DNA of 64,000 bases from Otis tarda. Taxonomy: Eukaryota; Chordata; Aves; Otidiformes; Otididae. Shown here one piece after another: positions 52,730-64,000 of this stretch (positions are counted from its first letter, which is position 1; each line of letters starts with the position of its first letter). Where the stretch lies: positions 17,236,501-17,300,500 of the forward strand of contig CM048553.1 in NCBI GenBank assembly GCA_026413225.1, read 5' to 3'. The position numbers were made by a program, and so were the translations under genes. The notes below the pieces were generated by a model, which worked only from the letters and a program-made list of their open reading frames with translations, was not told the origin of the DNA and ran no database searches.

Positions 52730-53566
52730 GTAGGAGCCGCAGTCCCGCGGCACCCTCGGGGTGAGGCGGGTGGGGGGTTCTCGCATTCCCCCGGGGTTGA
52801 GGTCGGGGCGGGGGGCTCCGAGGGGCGCGGCGGGGTTGCGCTGTGGCGGCTGGGGGGGGGTTGGCTGGCGAGTGAGGGGATGTGGCCGGCGCCGGGCTGT
52901 GAGGGCTCGGCCCTGGGGGTGGAGGGGGGTCCGTACCCCCTGCGCGGGGCCCCGGTTCCAAGATGGCCCCCGGGTGAGCCCCCCGGGCGTGTGCGAGGCG
53001 CACGGGCGGCGGGCGCGCCCCGCGGGGGGGTTCCCGTCGCGCTGCCACGAGGGGAGGTCCCGGTCCGGAGGCCCGGGGCTGCCGCCCGCCCGGTGGGTGA
53101 GCGGGCGGGGGGACAGGGGAGCTCAGTCCGTGCCTGGCGTTTAAAACCCGCCGGGCTGCGGGGAGGGCTTAGGGAAGCCGGTTTATGGGCAGTGATGGAT
53201 GCGGCTGAACCATTAAGTGACATCGGGCTGCGCTGCCGGGCTCGGGGGACCGGTAAACTTTAATGTCTAGGTTATCGGTACCGTGAGGTGTTTTTATGAA
53301 TTGACCGAGAGTAACTTAATCCACCTGTGAAAACATCTCCTTGCTGATTCTGTTAGTGCCAGCGCTTAATCTGTGTTTAGCAATAAATAGCGTTATTAAT
53401 TCAGCATGTTGCATGTGAAGAACGTGCATGAGGATGTTTGGTGTGAGAGCACCGAAGAGCAGTGGATGCCTCTGCATGCTGCTTTTGTGCTTTCACCTCT
53501 GAATTCCTGGCTTCATTTTATTTGATCTATATTTGTAACAAACCACCTTTCTGCATTTCCATAGCT

Positions 53567-53614
53567 TTTTCTTTGATTTGATTTCTTAAATTTTCTTTGA
53601 CTTGATTTCTTAAC
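53567..53614 (+). repeat. 24-bp tandem duplication in a pyrimidine-rich tract
   Basis: TTTTCTTTGATTTG plus ATTTCTTAAA is repeated head to tail with two differences in 24 positions. The second copy runs into TTAACAG, which looks like a splice acceptor. Confidence 0.85.
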
Positions 53615-54819
53615 AGCTCATCACATTTTTGCCTTTCCCTCCCTCTAAACAAACTGTAGAGTAACTTCAGGGGCAATAGCTTTCAGTGATTTTTGGAATT
53701 CTTCCTTATGAAGAAGACTGAATAGTCTGGACAGTGGTGACCAGCATCTTTAGACCTCATGGTGATCCTCAATGCTTGCATTCAGCGTTTGGTTTTTATA
53801 GTTAGATTTTTGGGATCAGGTTTAGAATTCTTCTTTTAATCTTACTTGGATCAAGAGCCCCATTTTAACAAGGTGTGCTTTTTGTTAAACTTGTCTTTTG
53901 TAGGTGTTAATTTTAAAATACAGTAATTAGAATTTTGGTATGAGGTATTATCATCATCCTTCAGGTCCCTTTTATAGAGGGATGTTTACGTCTTGGCCAT
54001 ATTTACAGAAAGGTCTGACTTAATTTATGACTAGCTTATTCACATACTAGAAGGATTGTTTGCTCTAACTGATGTTGATTATCAAATCTCTAATCTCACA
54101 TAGAATTAACATTAGGATTTTGCTAGATATCACTGTTTGGATTGAGTACATTTTTTTGTATTCAGAATGAGTGATTGCATATAGCTTCTAAAAGCTGTCT
54201 TAAAGCAACAGTTAATTTAGGTTTGGGGATTTAATCTCATAGAGCTAGGGAACAAATTAATGAGACTCAATTTCAACTGCGTCTGTTTATTCATCAGAAT
54301 GAAAAAAAAGTAAAGCGGTACCTTAAACAGTGAAAAGTTGATTTAAATTATCTCAGACTCAGAATAGCTTTGGACTTTAATGAGAATGAGTTTATATTTA
54401 CATTTGTACACTTAAAAGGCAGACAGAGGAAGTCCCAGAGCTGTGGATTGCTGTCAACTGGCAGAGTACATCAAGGAAGGGCTGCTGTGTGTTTACTCTG
54501 TTCTTCTTTTCTTCTTTAGGCATCCACTAGCAGTCCTTTTTAGAGACAGGATACTGTGTCAGATGGACCTTGAACCTGAGCTAGTATGGCATTTTTGTGT
54601 TTGTAATAAAATGTTTTCTGTGTAGTAGCATGCCATTCGGAATTTAAATTTTAAATTAGGTAGATGTCAGAGCTGTAAGTTTTTAAAAGTACAGTATGAA
54701 AGTCGATACCAGGTGCAGAGAAAGCAGGCTAATGAATGTACTATTACTTTTGATGCTTATTTGCAATTTTGTTAACATTTATTCGAACTCCTGATAGGAA
54801 ATGGTCACAAGTATGTTTC

Positions 54820-54848
54820 CTAAGTGGCAACTTTCTAAGTGGCAACTT
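54820..54848 (+). repeat. 15-bp tandem duplication
   Basis: CTAAGTGGCAACTT occurs twice with a period of 15 bp, exact over 14 positions. Probably a recent slippage or repair duplication. Confidence 0.85.
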
Positions 54849-55536
54849 CCAGTCCTTTCCTGAGTGCCTTGTGGGAGTACTGTGCTTCTCACGAAGACGT
54901 TGTTGGAATCTGCTGCAACTCCCATCTGTTCTTAAGATGTTGCAACGTTGCCTTTCACTGAAACTCCAGCCCTAGTTCTGCTTTCCTGTGCTGAATTTCT
55001 CCTTTTTATGTGGCAAGCACTTGGGCACCTGTGAGCCTTTTATTTATCTCTAGCATATGGAAGGGAGCAGAAGGGAACTATAAAAAGTAGTTCAGTAGCA
55101 TCTTCCCTCTAAACTGGTTCCTCTGTGTTCGGGTTTGCAGTAGAACTTGCTATGATAATAAGTAAAAGCAGAAAAAAAAATCCGGTCTTGCTGCTAGCAA
55201 AGTGTCTGTTAGTTGTCTTCTAGAATGTCATTTGGAAAGTTGTTGCCGTGAGTTAAGCAAGTTTCACCATCTAGAACTACGTGAGTTATGTGTAGGAGTC
55301 ATGAAAGCTTCCCACATAGTTGTGCTAATGCAGTTTAATCCCAGTCTGTGGTGTTTATACTCTTCCTGACCCCATCTCCTGAAAAGTTTTCATCCTGGTT
55401 GCTACTGTTTATTGTTAATTAAGGAAAAGATGCAGTATATTAATTATTATTGCAGTATATCAATATTATGTACAGCACATTAATTAGTATATTAGTAGAA
55501 GTAATAATTATATTATAATTTTAAATTCTCTTGCTA

Positions 55537-55944
55537 GAATTATAGAATGGTTTGGGTTGAAAGGGACCGTTAAAGGTCTTCTAGTCCCTGCAAGGAGTAG
55601 GGACATCTCCAACCAGATCAGGTTGCTCAGAGCCCCGTCCAACCTGGCCTTGAATGTTTCCAGGGATGGGGCATCCACCACCTCTCTGGGCAGCCTGTTC
55701 CAGTGCTTCACCACCTTCATTGTAAAAAAATTTTTCCTTATATCAAGTCCGTATCTGCCACTTCTTATTTTAAAACCATTACCCCTCATCCTGTTACAAC
55801 AGGCCCTGATAAAGAGTTTCTCCCCATCTTTCCTGTAGGCCCCCTTTAGGTACGGGAAGAACACTGTAAGGTCTCCTTGGAGCCTTCTCTTCTCCAGACT
55901 GAACAGCCCCAATTCTTTCAGCCTGTTATTAACTCATCCTCATA
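55537..55944 (-). mobile_element. CR1 LINE 3' fragment, 5'-truncated, reverse orientation
   Basis: The plus strand begins GAATTATAGAATGGTTTGGG, the reverse complement of the CR1 3' end. The minus strand encodes the last part of the CR1 polyprotein: [34 protein letters not shown] and SLETFKARLDGALSNLI. Here the HWNRLP segment lost from the other copy is intact. The CR1 text breaks at CAGCCTGT (55,926), where a short ATTAACTCATCC duplication with a 16-bp period surrounds a residual CCTCATA of CR1. Probably inert. Confidence 0.93.
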
Positions 55945-58900
55945 TTAACTCATCCCTTTCTAATTTTTGTCTTAGGGATAAAATAATATAGCAGAATTCA
56001 TTTGTATCTGCTTTAAGTGGATTGTGGGTGTTTACCTCACAAGTGATACCGTACTTACCTAGTACAGTGCTTTGCCCTTTATTACAGAAGTAGAGAGATA
56101 GGGAACAAGCGTTACCCAATACACTTCAACTAACTTTTACAGTGCAGTACCCTTAACGTCCCGTGACAGTTTAGTCCACTAGCTGTGTCCCATGTTGTGC
56201 TGGCTGCGTGGCAGGTCTGAGAACAGCTCTGACTCCGTGTTTGCATATTTTTGAAGAACTACTTTGAGCGTTACCGTGAGGTATTCGGTAAAGTTCTCTG
56301 AGAAGTGAGTTTCCAAAGACAGTGATAAATGATAGAGATACATTGACGTGTTCTTTATTTCAGCTAGCAGTCTTGCATTTAGGGGGATTCCAGCAGAAAG
56401 CAAAAATAGCACGTGTCTGAAGATGCACAAAACTTCGGTGTTCTTGAATATCTGTATTTTTTATGCTTAGCTACCAAAGAATGCAACTTGAATTTCCCGC
56501 CCTACTTTGGAAGGCTAACAAATTCTGTGTGTTCTTAAGCAATAGCGTTAAGCAAACTAATTTTCAAGACTCCAGATTTTGTCCTGAAAATGGTTTATCG
56601 ATTGACAGTATGAATCATGGGTAGAATCAGCCTTATCTCCCAGTTGTTAGCTCTAGAGAAAAGATGAGCTGCTAATGTAAAAGGATTTCAGTAGATGTAA
56701 TCTCTTGGGATCACATCTCGTTACTGTGGCCAACATCTTGGTTTTTGTTGCTTTTTGATTCAGCTGTGAAGGCTAATGTGATCCCACTATTGCCATTCTT
56801 GTGTTACTTATATGAAATAACAAATCAAGTTAAAATCCAGCCTAGACAGTACCTCCCTAGGTAGTGTGTCATATTTTAATAAAAGAATATTTTAATAGAA
56901 TTTTAAAAAAATCAACCTTGGCAGTTGTTTGCTAGTTTTAAAGAGCAAAAATTTAAGCTTTTCTAGTTCTTGAACCATGTGCAGTGCAGTGAGTGATGTA
57001 ATAAGCCTGCAAGCAAAAGCTCCTGAGATGAGCTTGTTGTTTACATCCTCAGTGACATCAGTATTTAAAGATAATCATTGAACCAATCCATGAGCTGCAA
57101 CTACAGACTATAGTATAGAACTATGAAACTGGAGATGCAGACATGGTACTTTGCAGTGTGCGGAAGAGATGGTGACATATGACACCAAAAGAATAGGCCC
57201 ATCTTGATGTTTTCTACCCTATTTTGACTGTTAGATGCTTGCCATACACATAACAGTGTTGCAGTGGTTCTGTTCCCCGCAAGCGTTCTGTGGTCTGCTG
57301 CTCCATTTCTGCTCCTGCAGTTTGTTGCCGAGAGGTGACATCAGGTATGCTCTGTTGGTAGGAGTGGATGGTGCATAATGGCAGGTGAAGTGTTGAAAAA
57401 GGCATTTGCTGAATGTCAGTGTGCACAGCTGGTGATGGTTTTGAGGTTATTGCTGAGTGACTAGCTATCCTGAAGCAAAGAAATGAGCAACTTTACTACA
57501 AGCATGAGGTCACAAGTGCTTAAAGGGTTTTTAATATGGACCCATTAAGTGCTGTGGGGGAAGGCTTACACGTAAAGTTTTTTTTACCAGCACTTGCATG
57601 TTATTAATGTATAAAATGTGATTATATGCCTGTGAAGTTTTATAAGGCGGATAAAGCTTACTTGTACCCATTTTGAAATAGTTATTTTGCTTAGTTACTG
57701 CTTTAAGATCAGTTTGTCTAGGACAGGCATGGAGGCAGAACAAATTTGCAATTTGAAATCATCTCGCCCCCCTCACTTCACCCCGGCTTCACAAGTCTCT
57801 TCTGACTTTTGTTATTTCTGCAAGATGTCATAGAGAAACAGTTGTTGGGAAGTTAACTACTTTAAACTTATGCTCCTAACATTTAGAAAAAAAACATGAA
57901 AATACATAGTATTTCCAACATGGACTAGAAACAATGTCATATTACCATTAGCCTTTTTTGCCTTCAGGCTCCATAGATTCTCAGCTCCACAGTCTGGGAA
58001 ATGCATATCTTAAGTGCCTATTGAAGTAAAGACAGTCATCCAGGTAGGATTACTTTGATTACTCTTCTGTCCACAGTCGTCTGATGTGAACTAGGCTGTT
58101 GTTTGTTTTCTATGGTCCTGAACAGTGCGTGGTTTAGTATGAGACACCAAGAACAATTTTGTTATGCTTAGTGTTAATAAATAAAGCTGTGAAACACTGT
58201 TGTACCAATGTGTGGTCTAAATATTCTTACTTGTATGGTACTTTTTTGTCTTGTAAAGACAGCTTCTGTTTTTTGAGTCAAGAATGACTAAATTTTCATA
58301 TGTTATTTCATTTTATATGATGGTGTAAGTTTTGAAAAAATAGGAAAGTGTGTTGCTAATACAGACAACATTTAATAATGACTGACTACAAATTATGTAA
58401 CAAGTTTAAGCATAGAGTAAAACTACTTCAGAGCTACTAATTATGTCTTAGAACTTAGAAGTGTACATATCCTTTTATATAAAGAGCATAGAAAAATCTT
58501 TATTGCATTCATAATGTATCATTTGGTGGATGGAGCCTGGCTTTTGCAAATGAAGCTGTTCCAAAAGGAACAATATCATTTCAGCCTGGAAATGCGGAGC
58601 TGCTGTTTCACAGACAATATGCCATGAACGCTATCTAAAGAAATGGACTTGATGTTGCTAATTGAATAAAAAAAGAGTAGATTATAATTATTTCACACAT
58701 TACATGTGGCCAAATCAGAAGTTTCAGCTGGCAGATGGAGAGGGTTTTTTTTTGTGTGTGTGTTTTTAGAAAACACCTTACAAGTTCAGCTGATAAAAAA
58801 GCAAGGTTTTCTATGATAGTCCAGAAGAGTTGCAAGAAGAGAAGTGATCTAAAGAAACAGTCTTAAATTTCTTCTCAGAGGTTTGACATACAATAATGAA

Positions 58901-61329
58901 GGTTTTCAGTGGCTTAACAGATAGTGTGATAGAGGTTTTCAATGAATAGCTGTTCATGAGCAGTTAATTATGTCATTGTAATCTGGGTCATTTGGGAAAC
59001 TGTGAACAGTTAACTCTTGTGTTAGGATTGCATTGTAAGTGAAATGTGCGAGTGGAAGGGGGAACGATGAAGCCACATCATCTTGAGACTAGCAGTGCTG
59101 GAGAATGACCAAAACCAACTTCAGAATGAGCAGCTTGATCCCTTGTGGAGGTGAATAGAGGCTGAAGTCTAACGAGGATGTGAAATCTCTACTCTGTACC
59201 TCATGTACAAATCCTTGCTCCTCCCCTAATGCTCTCCCTCCCACCAGCCCAAGGCACAGTTACTGCTGCTCCCACCAAGACAAACAGCAGCTCTTTGTTA
59301 GCTGCCTGCCCAGGGCACACCCTGTCCTGCCTTCACTGCAGCTCTCTTGCCATCTGTAGATCCTAGAGACCCCGAAAGGATCCCTTTGCTGCCCAGTCTC
59401 CAAGGTTAACTGCTTCAGGAAGTCTGTTTACCTCCAGTACATGTATAGGTAACCTGTAACTTCAGACCCAAGAGCTTTAGTTCTATAGCATTTACTTTCC
59501 CATGGGGAGAGGAACATCCAGTCTGTACCACAGAGCTGCTGTGGGTTTCTTACTCAGAGATTGGTTACTTCTCCAGAGATCCAAATCTGTTACTTTAATA
59601 ACATCAAAATTAGATGTGCTAGAAATTTTGTCTTGTATTAAGAAGAAGCTACAAGTACTGTAGCCCAGGAAGTTTTAAAATGCCCCAGTAGAGCTGCAGT
59701 ACATGGCTCCCTGCTTCGAAAGCTTGTTGTGTGTTTGAAATATGACACAGACAGCGACTTGGACCACCTTCCAGCTGCCACAACCAGTCTGAGCAAGGGT
59801 ATCAAAATGGCAAACAAACCTCAGGGGATAGAACTGTGAATGGCATGCTTTGAGGTACGTGCTGAGTGGTGCCTTTGGTCCCTCATCTGACTGCTGTGAG
59901 AGTCATGTGCCTGGACCCTGAGACCTGGAACAGGTCAGGTGAGATGCCCTGGGTACTTCTCAGGGAAGACATATCCAGCTTCAAGAAATCTTGATGGTTA
60001 AAGTGGAGAGCAAAAGTAACGTGCAGCAGCTAAGTACTGAGGCTGTCAGTCATCCGGCAAACACATTTTTGGAAGGAGTGTAGAAAAGACGGATGTCTTT
60101 TGTTTAGAACCATGGTTACAGCTAGCAAATGTGGATGATTGGAAACTGTCGTAGTTTCCCCTCTATTCATTTCTGCTGGAAGAGAACTACTTTTAGTGGA
60201 TGTTGGGCATGCTAGCACCCAGACCGAAGGAGAAATTGTGACTGGAAATAGCAGATTTCAGTGGAGGAAAATGTCTTCCTGGGCAATTACATCTGGAAAG
60301 TTCTGCTGCGAGTGCCACAAAGGGAAGGATTTGTAAGGCCATTACTGGAGGAAATGGGAGTCAAGGGAACAGTTTGACAATTGGAAAAAAGTTGAAAACT
60401 TTATTGTGCCAGCTGTAAACAGCTTTTGTTTCCTAGAAGGTATGAAAACTGTTTTCTAACACTATGTACTGTATATTCAATATTAATTATTTTAACTCCT
60501 GCTTTCATGATACGTATGCATTTTTTTACTTAATAAAGATAATTAAGATTCATTCTCATTAGGGCTTTTTACTGAACTTATTCACAGTTATAAATGAAGA
60601 CTGTTAAATACCTTCATTTCAAAAGGAAAAAAAAACAGTTGAGGGTAGGAACAGAAACAAATGTAGAAATTAGGCTGAAATGAAGGATTTGTGGCTGACA
60701 TGGCTGTGGAAGAAGAGTTTAAATATTTTAGGTAGAGAAGGATATTGTAGCAGAGTTGTAAAACTTTTTTTTTTTTTTTTAGATATTTTATTTAAAAAGT
60801 AATGTGCAGACATTAATATTTTAATTTTGGAAAGAAACAGACCTGCACATTCCATACAGCACAAAAGACTTAGGTGATACCTGTTAGAAAAGGTTTGCAA
60901 AGTCAGTAACCTTTTCTCACATTGGGACCTGACTGATCCACTAATTGTAAAGTTATAGAATACCAAGGAGACTTCAGAAGCTTTGCAAGATGCTACTTTT
61001 CATATTTGGAGAAGAGATAGTGGAGTGTGACCCAAATCATTACTGGTTGGTTAGTATCACCTTAACTGACTGAAAAAAAGTACAGAGAAACATAATACCC
61101 AACATCTGTAATGTGAAGACAGGTAGTCTCAACCCGGTAACTCTTTACTAGTGGTTCACTTCTGGCTCAGCAAACTAAAAGTAGTATTAGATTTTCTTTT
61201 TTGAATTGTTTAGAATTAAAACATCCTGTGGAAAGATAGGTTTTAGTTAAATACTCTTTTTACTACTTTATGAATAGAGGCAGACAGCAGCTGTAACATG
61301 ATGTTTAATTCTGCAACTTTGTTGTGTAG

Positions 61330-61356
61330 GTGGACAAGTGTAATCGGTGATGACAG
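61330..61356 (+). other. Candidate 27-nt noncoding micro-exon
   Basis: The segment is bordered by TTTGTTGTGTAG on the left and ACAG|GTGAGTAA on the right, the latter an essentially ideal donor. The acceptor has only a moderate pyrimidine tract. If used it could be a 5' UTR exon of the gene starting at CpG island 2. Such matches also arise by chance. Confidence 0.2.
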
Positions 61357-63357
61357 GTGAGTAAATGCCACTTCGTTCATGTTGAATTTACATTTTACTC
61401 CTTAGACTTTCAACTTTATCACAGAGTTTAATGAGTTCCAGCTAGTGGTTTTGTCTTTCTATGGGTAATGGCAATTAAATTTGAAAGAAAACAAGAGGCA
61501 TTCTGGTTGCTTTATCCAAGTACTGAACTCACCACCTTACATGCTACTAGCTTGCATCAGGGAATTAAACATCCCACCTTATTAAGTCACTTATTCTGTC
61601 TTCTCTAATGCCTTCATCTGGCTTGGATATAGCATTAATATTTTGAAAGTGTGTATCAGTTCAATAGACACAGAACACTGGAGCTTATTAAAATAAACCT
61701 GCTGTCATCCAGGTAAAAGTCTTCGGAGTGGCGTGTGGTGCCAGCAGGTACATCGTATGTTTTCAAGCTGGTCGGTTGAGATGGTAGTGGTACTTCAGGA
61801 AGAAGAAACACCTTCTTGATTATGTGAATGGAGTATCTCCAGATTCCCAAAACCAAAATGTGGTGTGCACATGAGTACAGTCTGACACTAACAGACAATA
61901 GGAACAGCGAAGTATTCATTTAAGTAATTGGACCTTCTGTGGCTGTTCAATGTGTTTGTATTAAGTTTCCATTGTGTAAGAGCAGTTATATGTGTTAATT
62001 GAGATTTCTTATATTTGCCCACATTGTGACGATCTGAATGATAAATTAAGTTATCTTAGTTGTCCAAAAGCAAATATCATCTTGTGTTGTGGTGTTTATG
62101 GCTAAATACTAGTTTAGCTGCTAGTTTGCAGTTCATGTAGTTCCTCAAGTTTGGAATGAGAAAAGAGTGTGTTCTTCTACTGCCTGTATGGGACATGGTC
62201 AGAGCTGCTGGGGTCTCCCTGCAGGATTCCAGCATACCTGTATTGCTCCTGGCTCCCAGCCTGCACAGACGGTGCCCTCACTACAGAGACCAGATGTCTT
62301 AGTCCCTTTCCTTGCAGTGGGCTGCTCCTTGTTCACTGGCTGGTCAAATTCAAATACTGATTTCCCTTCTCCTTAGGTGTGTGTCTGAGAGAACAGTAAG
62401 CAAAGGGCAAAACTTTCTTCTTGTGTTCTCCAGTTAGTGCTGGCCTTATGACCTATGTGCTACTCCATCATACATGAATTAAAAGCATACCGTTACGCTC
62501 TTCCTCTTTCAAACAGGGCTTGTTTTTGATTTGGTCTTAGTAAATGTTACTTCCTTGCTGCTGTGGCTGCCTTAGGTATTCTCCTGTGTAGTGGAAATTG
62601 TCTTCTTCCTCTGTATCTGTTTTGCTGCCCTCAAAAAGAAACAAATTTCTGGATAGTTCTTGGAACGGTTTTTAAAGACCTTGTATGTAATCTTACACCA
62701 CTCTGAATTAGTAGGTAATTACATGACCTTTTCTTCTCCAAAACTCATTCTTGAGTAGTATGCTGAGATATTATCTCCCCACTTGAATGCTTGGGGGATG
62801 AGTTTTGATATGGGCAAGTGTGACAGGCACACTTGATAGCCCTTCTTCCCCAATGGAGAATGAGAATATGTCACAGCCTGAGAAAAAGCCTTATATCTGG
62901 TTACCTTGTGCCAAGTGTTGTGATGTTTTGTACTATGTTATGGTTTTTTTGCTGGGTGTAGACTGTAATAGGAAAAGTAATCCAAAATCCAGTGTTTGCA
63001 AAGCCACTTACACATTTAGAAACTAGAAGTCCCAAATACATGGAAAGGTATGAATTTCCTCTTACTGGTAATTAGATTTTTTTTTTTCTGTATGAAAGTT
63101 GGATGTTCTTATGCATAAACTCTTCTTTTACATGTACACTACTGTATATAATAATTATAGTGTATGTACTCAAGTGCAAGACAGCCCTCACTGCAAGGAG
63201 ACTGAATTTGTGTGTGTGAGTGTGCCTCTACAACTGTTATGAAGAGAAACATTTGATGTTGAATTTTACCTAATTGTTTCAGCAGACCTCTCCCACTAAT
63301 AAGTATTCCCCACCTCCTTTGACAGTGAAGCATTTCTTAGGCTAAGGGAAAGTTTTT

Positions 63358-63381
63358 TAAAAAAAAAAAAAGGGGGGGGGG
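63358..63381. repeat. A13/G10 homopolymer junction
   Basis: A run of A residues passes directly into a run of G residues. It lies about 45 bp before the retroviral repeat begins and is prone to assembly and length error. Confidence 0.9.
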
Positions 63382-63421
63382 CAAAAAGAATGATGAGGTG
63401 AAGAAAGGAAAATATCAGGTG

Positions 63422-64000
63422 CTCACCTTTTAGTAATACCAGCACGTTCTTCCTGAACTTCTGTTTGGAGGTGCCGTAGTTCAGCCCTGATCAGGACCAG
63501 ACTACACAGTCTCTCTCTCTCGCTCCCGCCACCCTCCGAGAGAATTGGGGGAGACGATATGAGGAAAAACGGCTCAAGGTTTGAGATAAGGATGGGGAGA
63601 AATCCTTAAAGTTACCATCACGGGCAAAACAGACTTGACTTGGGGAAAAATACTCATTTATTTCTAAAACTAGCAGGAGAATGAGACAGGGAACAAGATA
63701 ACTTCTCCCCACCCCTCCCTCTTCCCGGGCTTAACATTATCTATACTACCTCCCCTCCGGAGCGGCACGGGGGCGGGAAAGGGAATGGGGGTCACGGTCA
63801 GTTCATCACACATTGTTTTATGCTGCTGTGTCATCGTCAGGGGAAGAACTCCTCGCATTCCTCCTCTGCTCCAGCATGGGGTCCCTCCCACGGGCCACAG
63901 TCCTTTGTGAAACTGCTCCGGCGTGGGTCATCTCTTCCACGGGGTGCAGTCCCTCCAGAACAGCTGCCCCAGCAGGCCCTCCATGGGCCACAGCCTCCTT
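63422..64000 (-). mobile_element. Avian endogenous retrovirus LTR-like repeat (partial, runs off right edge)
   Basis: Several phrases match a dispersed bird ERV/LTR repeat I recognise: AAGGTTTGAGATAAGG, CACGGGCAAAACAGACTTGA, GGTCACGGTCAGTTCATCAC and CTCCAGCATGGGGTCCCTCC, then a degenerate series of units built on CTGCTCCxGCGTGGGTC and CACGGGxxxCAGTCC. The last part is an internal minisatellite typical of this family. Orientation is assigned as reverse only because the stretch reads like the complement of how I remember these elements; ERVL versus ERVK class is not decided. The open frames seen here are short, so this is probably LTR or noncoding internal sequence. Confidence 0.7.

Larger units (their letters stand above)
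51930..53250. promoter_or_regulatory. CpG island 2: probable MPP7 promoter (by synteny)
   Basis: About 1.3 kb of dense G+C and CpG with sharp edges. It contains CCAAT boxes at 52,461 and 52,501 and several good plus-strand donors (52,194, 52,730, 52,972). WAC and MPP7 are head-to-head neighbours in other vertebrates. Here WAC points left, so MPP7 should start on the plus strand to its right, which this island fits. No MPP7 protein sequence is visible, so the assignment rests on synteny. Long ORFs here, including a 442-codon minus-strand frame, are composition artefacts. Confidence 0.7.
53260..55530 (+). other. Likely first-intron sequence of the plus-strand gene (MPP7 inferred)
   Basis: AT-rich sequence downstream of CpG island 2 without recognisable coding exons. 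It includes two small tandem duplications at 53,567-53,614 and 54,820-54,848. Confidence 0.5.
55956..63419 (+). other. Likely intron sequence of the plus-strand gene (MPP7 inferred)
   Basis: AT-rich, without recognisable coding exons. Includes a T-run near 60,766 and a G/T-rich run near 58,746. One candidate micro-exon with unusually good borders lies at 61,330-61,356. An A13/G10 homopolymer junction at about 63,358-63,381 sits just before the retroviral repeat. Confidence 0.5.

Noticed and set aside
51895..53223. 442-codon minus-strand ORF (and several overlapping long ORFs) in CpG island 2
   Set aside because: Pro/Arg/Gly/Ala-rich composition with open frames on both strands is what CpG islands give by chance; no domain is recognisable.
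53260..63419. MPP7 coding exons to the right of CpG island 2
   Set aside because: No frame resembles the MPP7 N terminus, L27, PDZ, SH3 or guanylate-kinase regions. The gene is inferred from synteny only.
1..64000. CRISPR arrays, bacterial operons, riboswitches, rRNA or tRNA genes
   Set aside because: Vertebrate sequence; no regularly spaced direct repeats and no intact tRNA or rRNA were seen.

Overview
The window looks like a stretch of bird nuclear genome, probably a macrochromosome region. It carries two 5'-truncated CR1 LINE fragments with the typical 3' end. At its right edge is a repeat whose text matches an LTR-type endogenous retroviral repeat common in birds. Genes are sparse, introns are AT-rich, and two sharp CpG islands stand out. 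Recognisable coding sequence is very short: four exons, about 650 bp in all.

Layout. Positions 1-10,177 hold the 5' end of WAC on the minus strand: three coding exons (10,137-10,177, 9,957-9,993 and 8,331-8,526) with good splice sites. They encode the first 91 residues of the WW-domain adaptor, and the rest of the gene lies off the left edge. CpG island 1 (about 9,600-11,530) is the WAC promoter and appears to be bidirectional. On its right, plus-strand side lies an intact 126-codon ORF (12,073-12,453) that is clearly an SSNA1 (NA14) homologue. Its coding region has no intron and is followed by AATAAA and an A11 run, as expected of a retrocopy. A strong splice acceptor just upstream suggests it is spliced to a first exon in the island.

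From about 12.6 to 51.9 kb I find no supportable protein-coding exon. This interval contains simple repeats, possible tRNA-derived SINE relics near 33.3-33.6 kb, and a CR1 fragment at 46.7-47.6 kb. CpG island 2 (about 51,930-53,250) has two CCAAT boxes 40 bp apart and a good splice donor at 52,730, which fits a plus-strand promoter with a noncoding first exon. In other vertebrates the head-to-head neighbour of WAC is MPP7, so this is most likely the MPP7 promoter. That assignment rests on synteny because no MPP7 coding exon is visible. The remainder (53.3-63.4 kb) is then probably MPP7 first-intron sequence with a second CR1 fragment.

The most unusual observations are the apparent SSNA1 retrogene using the WAC promoter island, and five copies of a 22-bp motif with an internal dyad (CGGnAA...TTTCCG) spread over 10,578-10,891 in that island. 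All homology calls were made by eye from memory of the families; no search was run.
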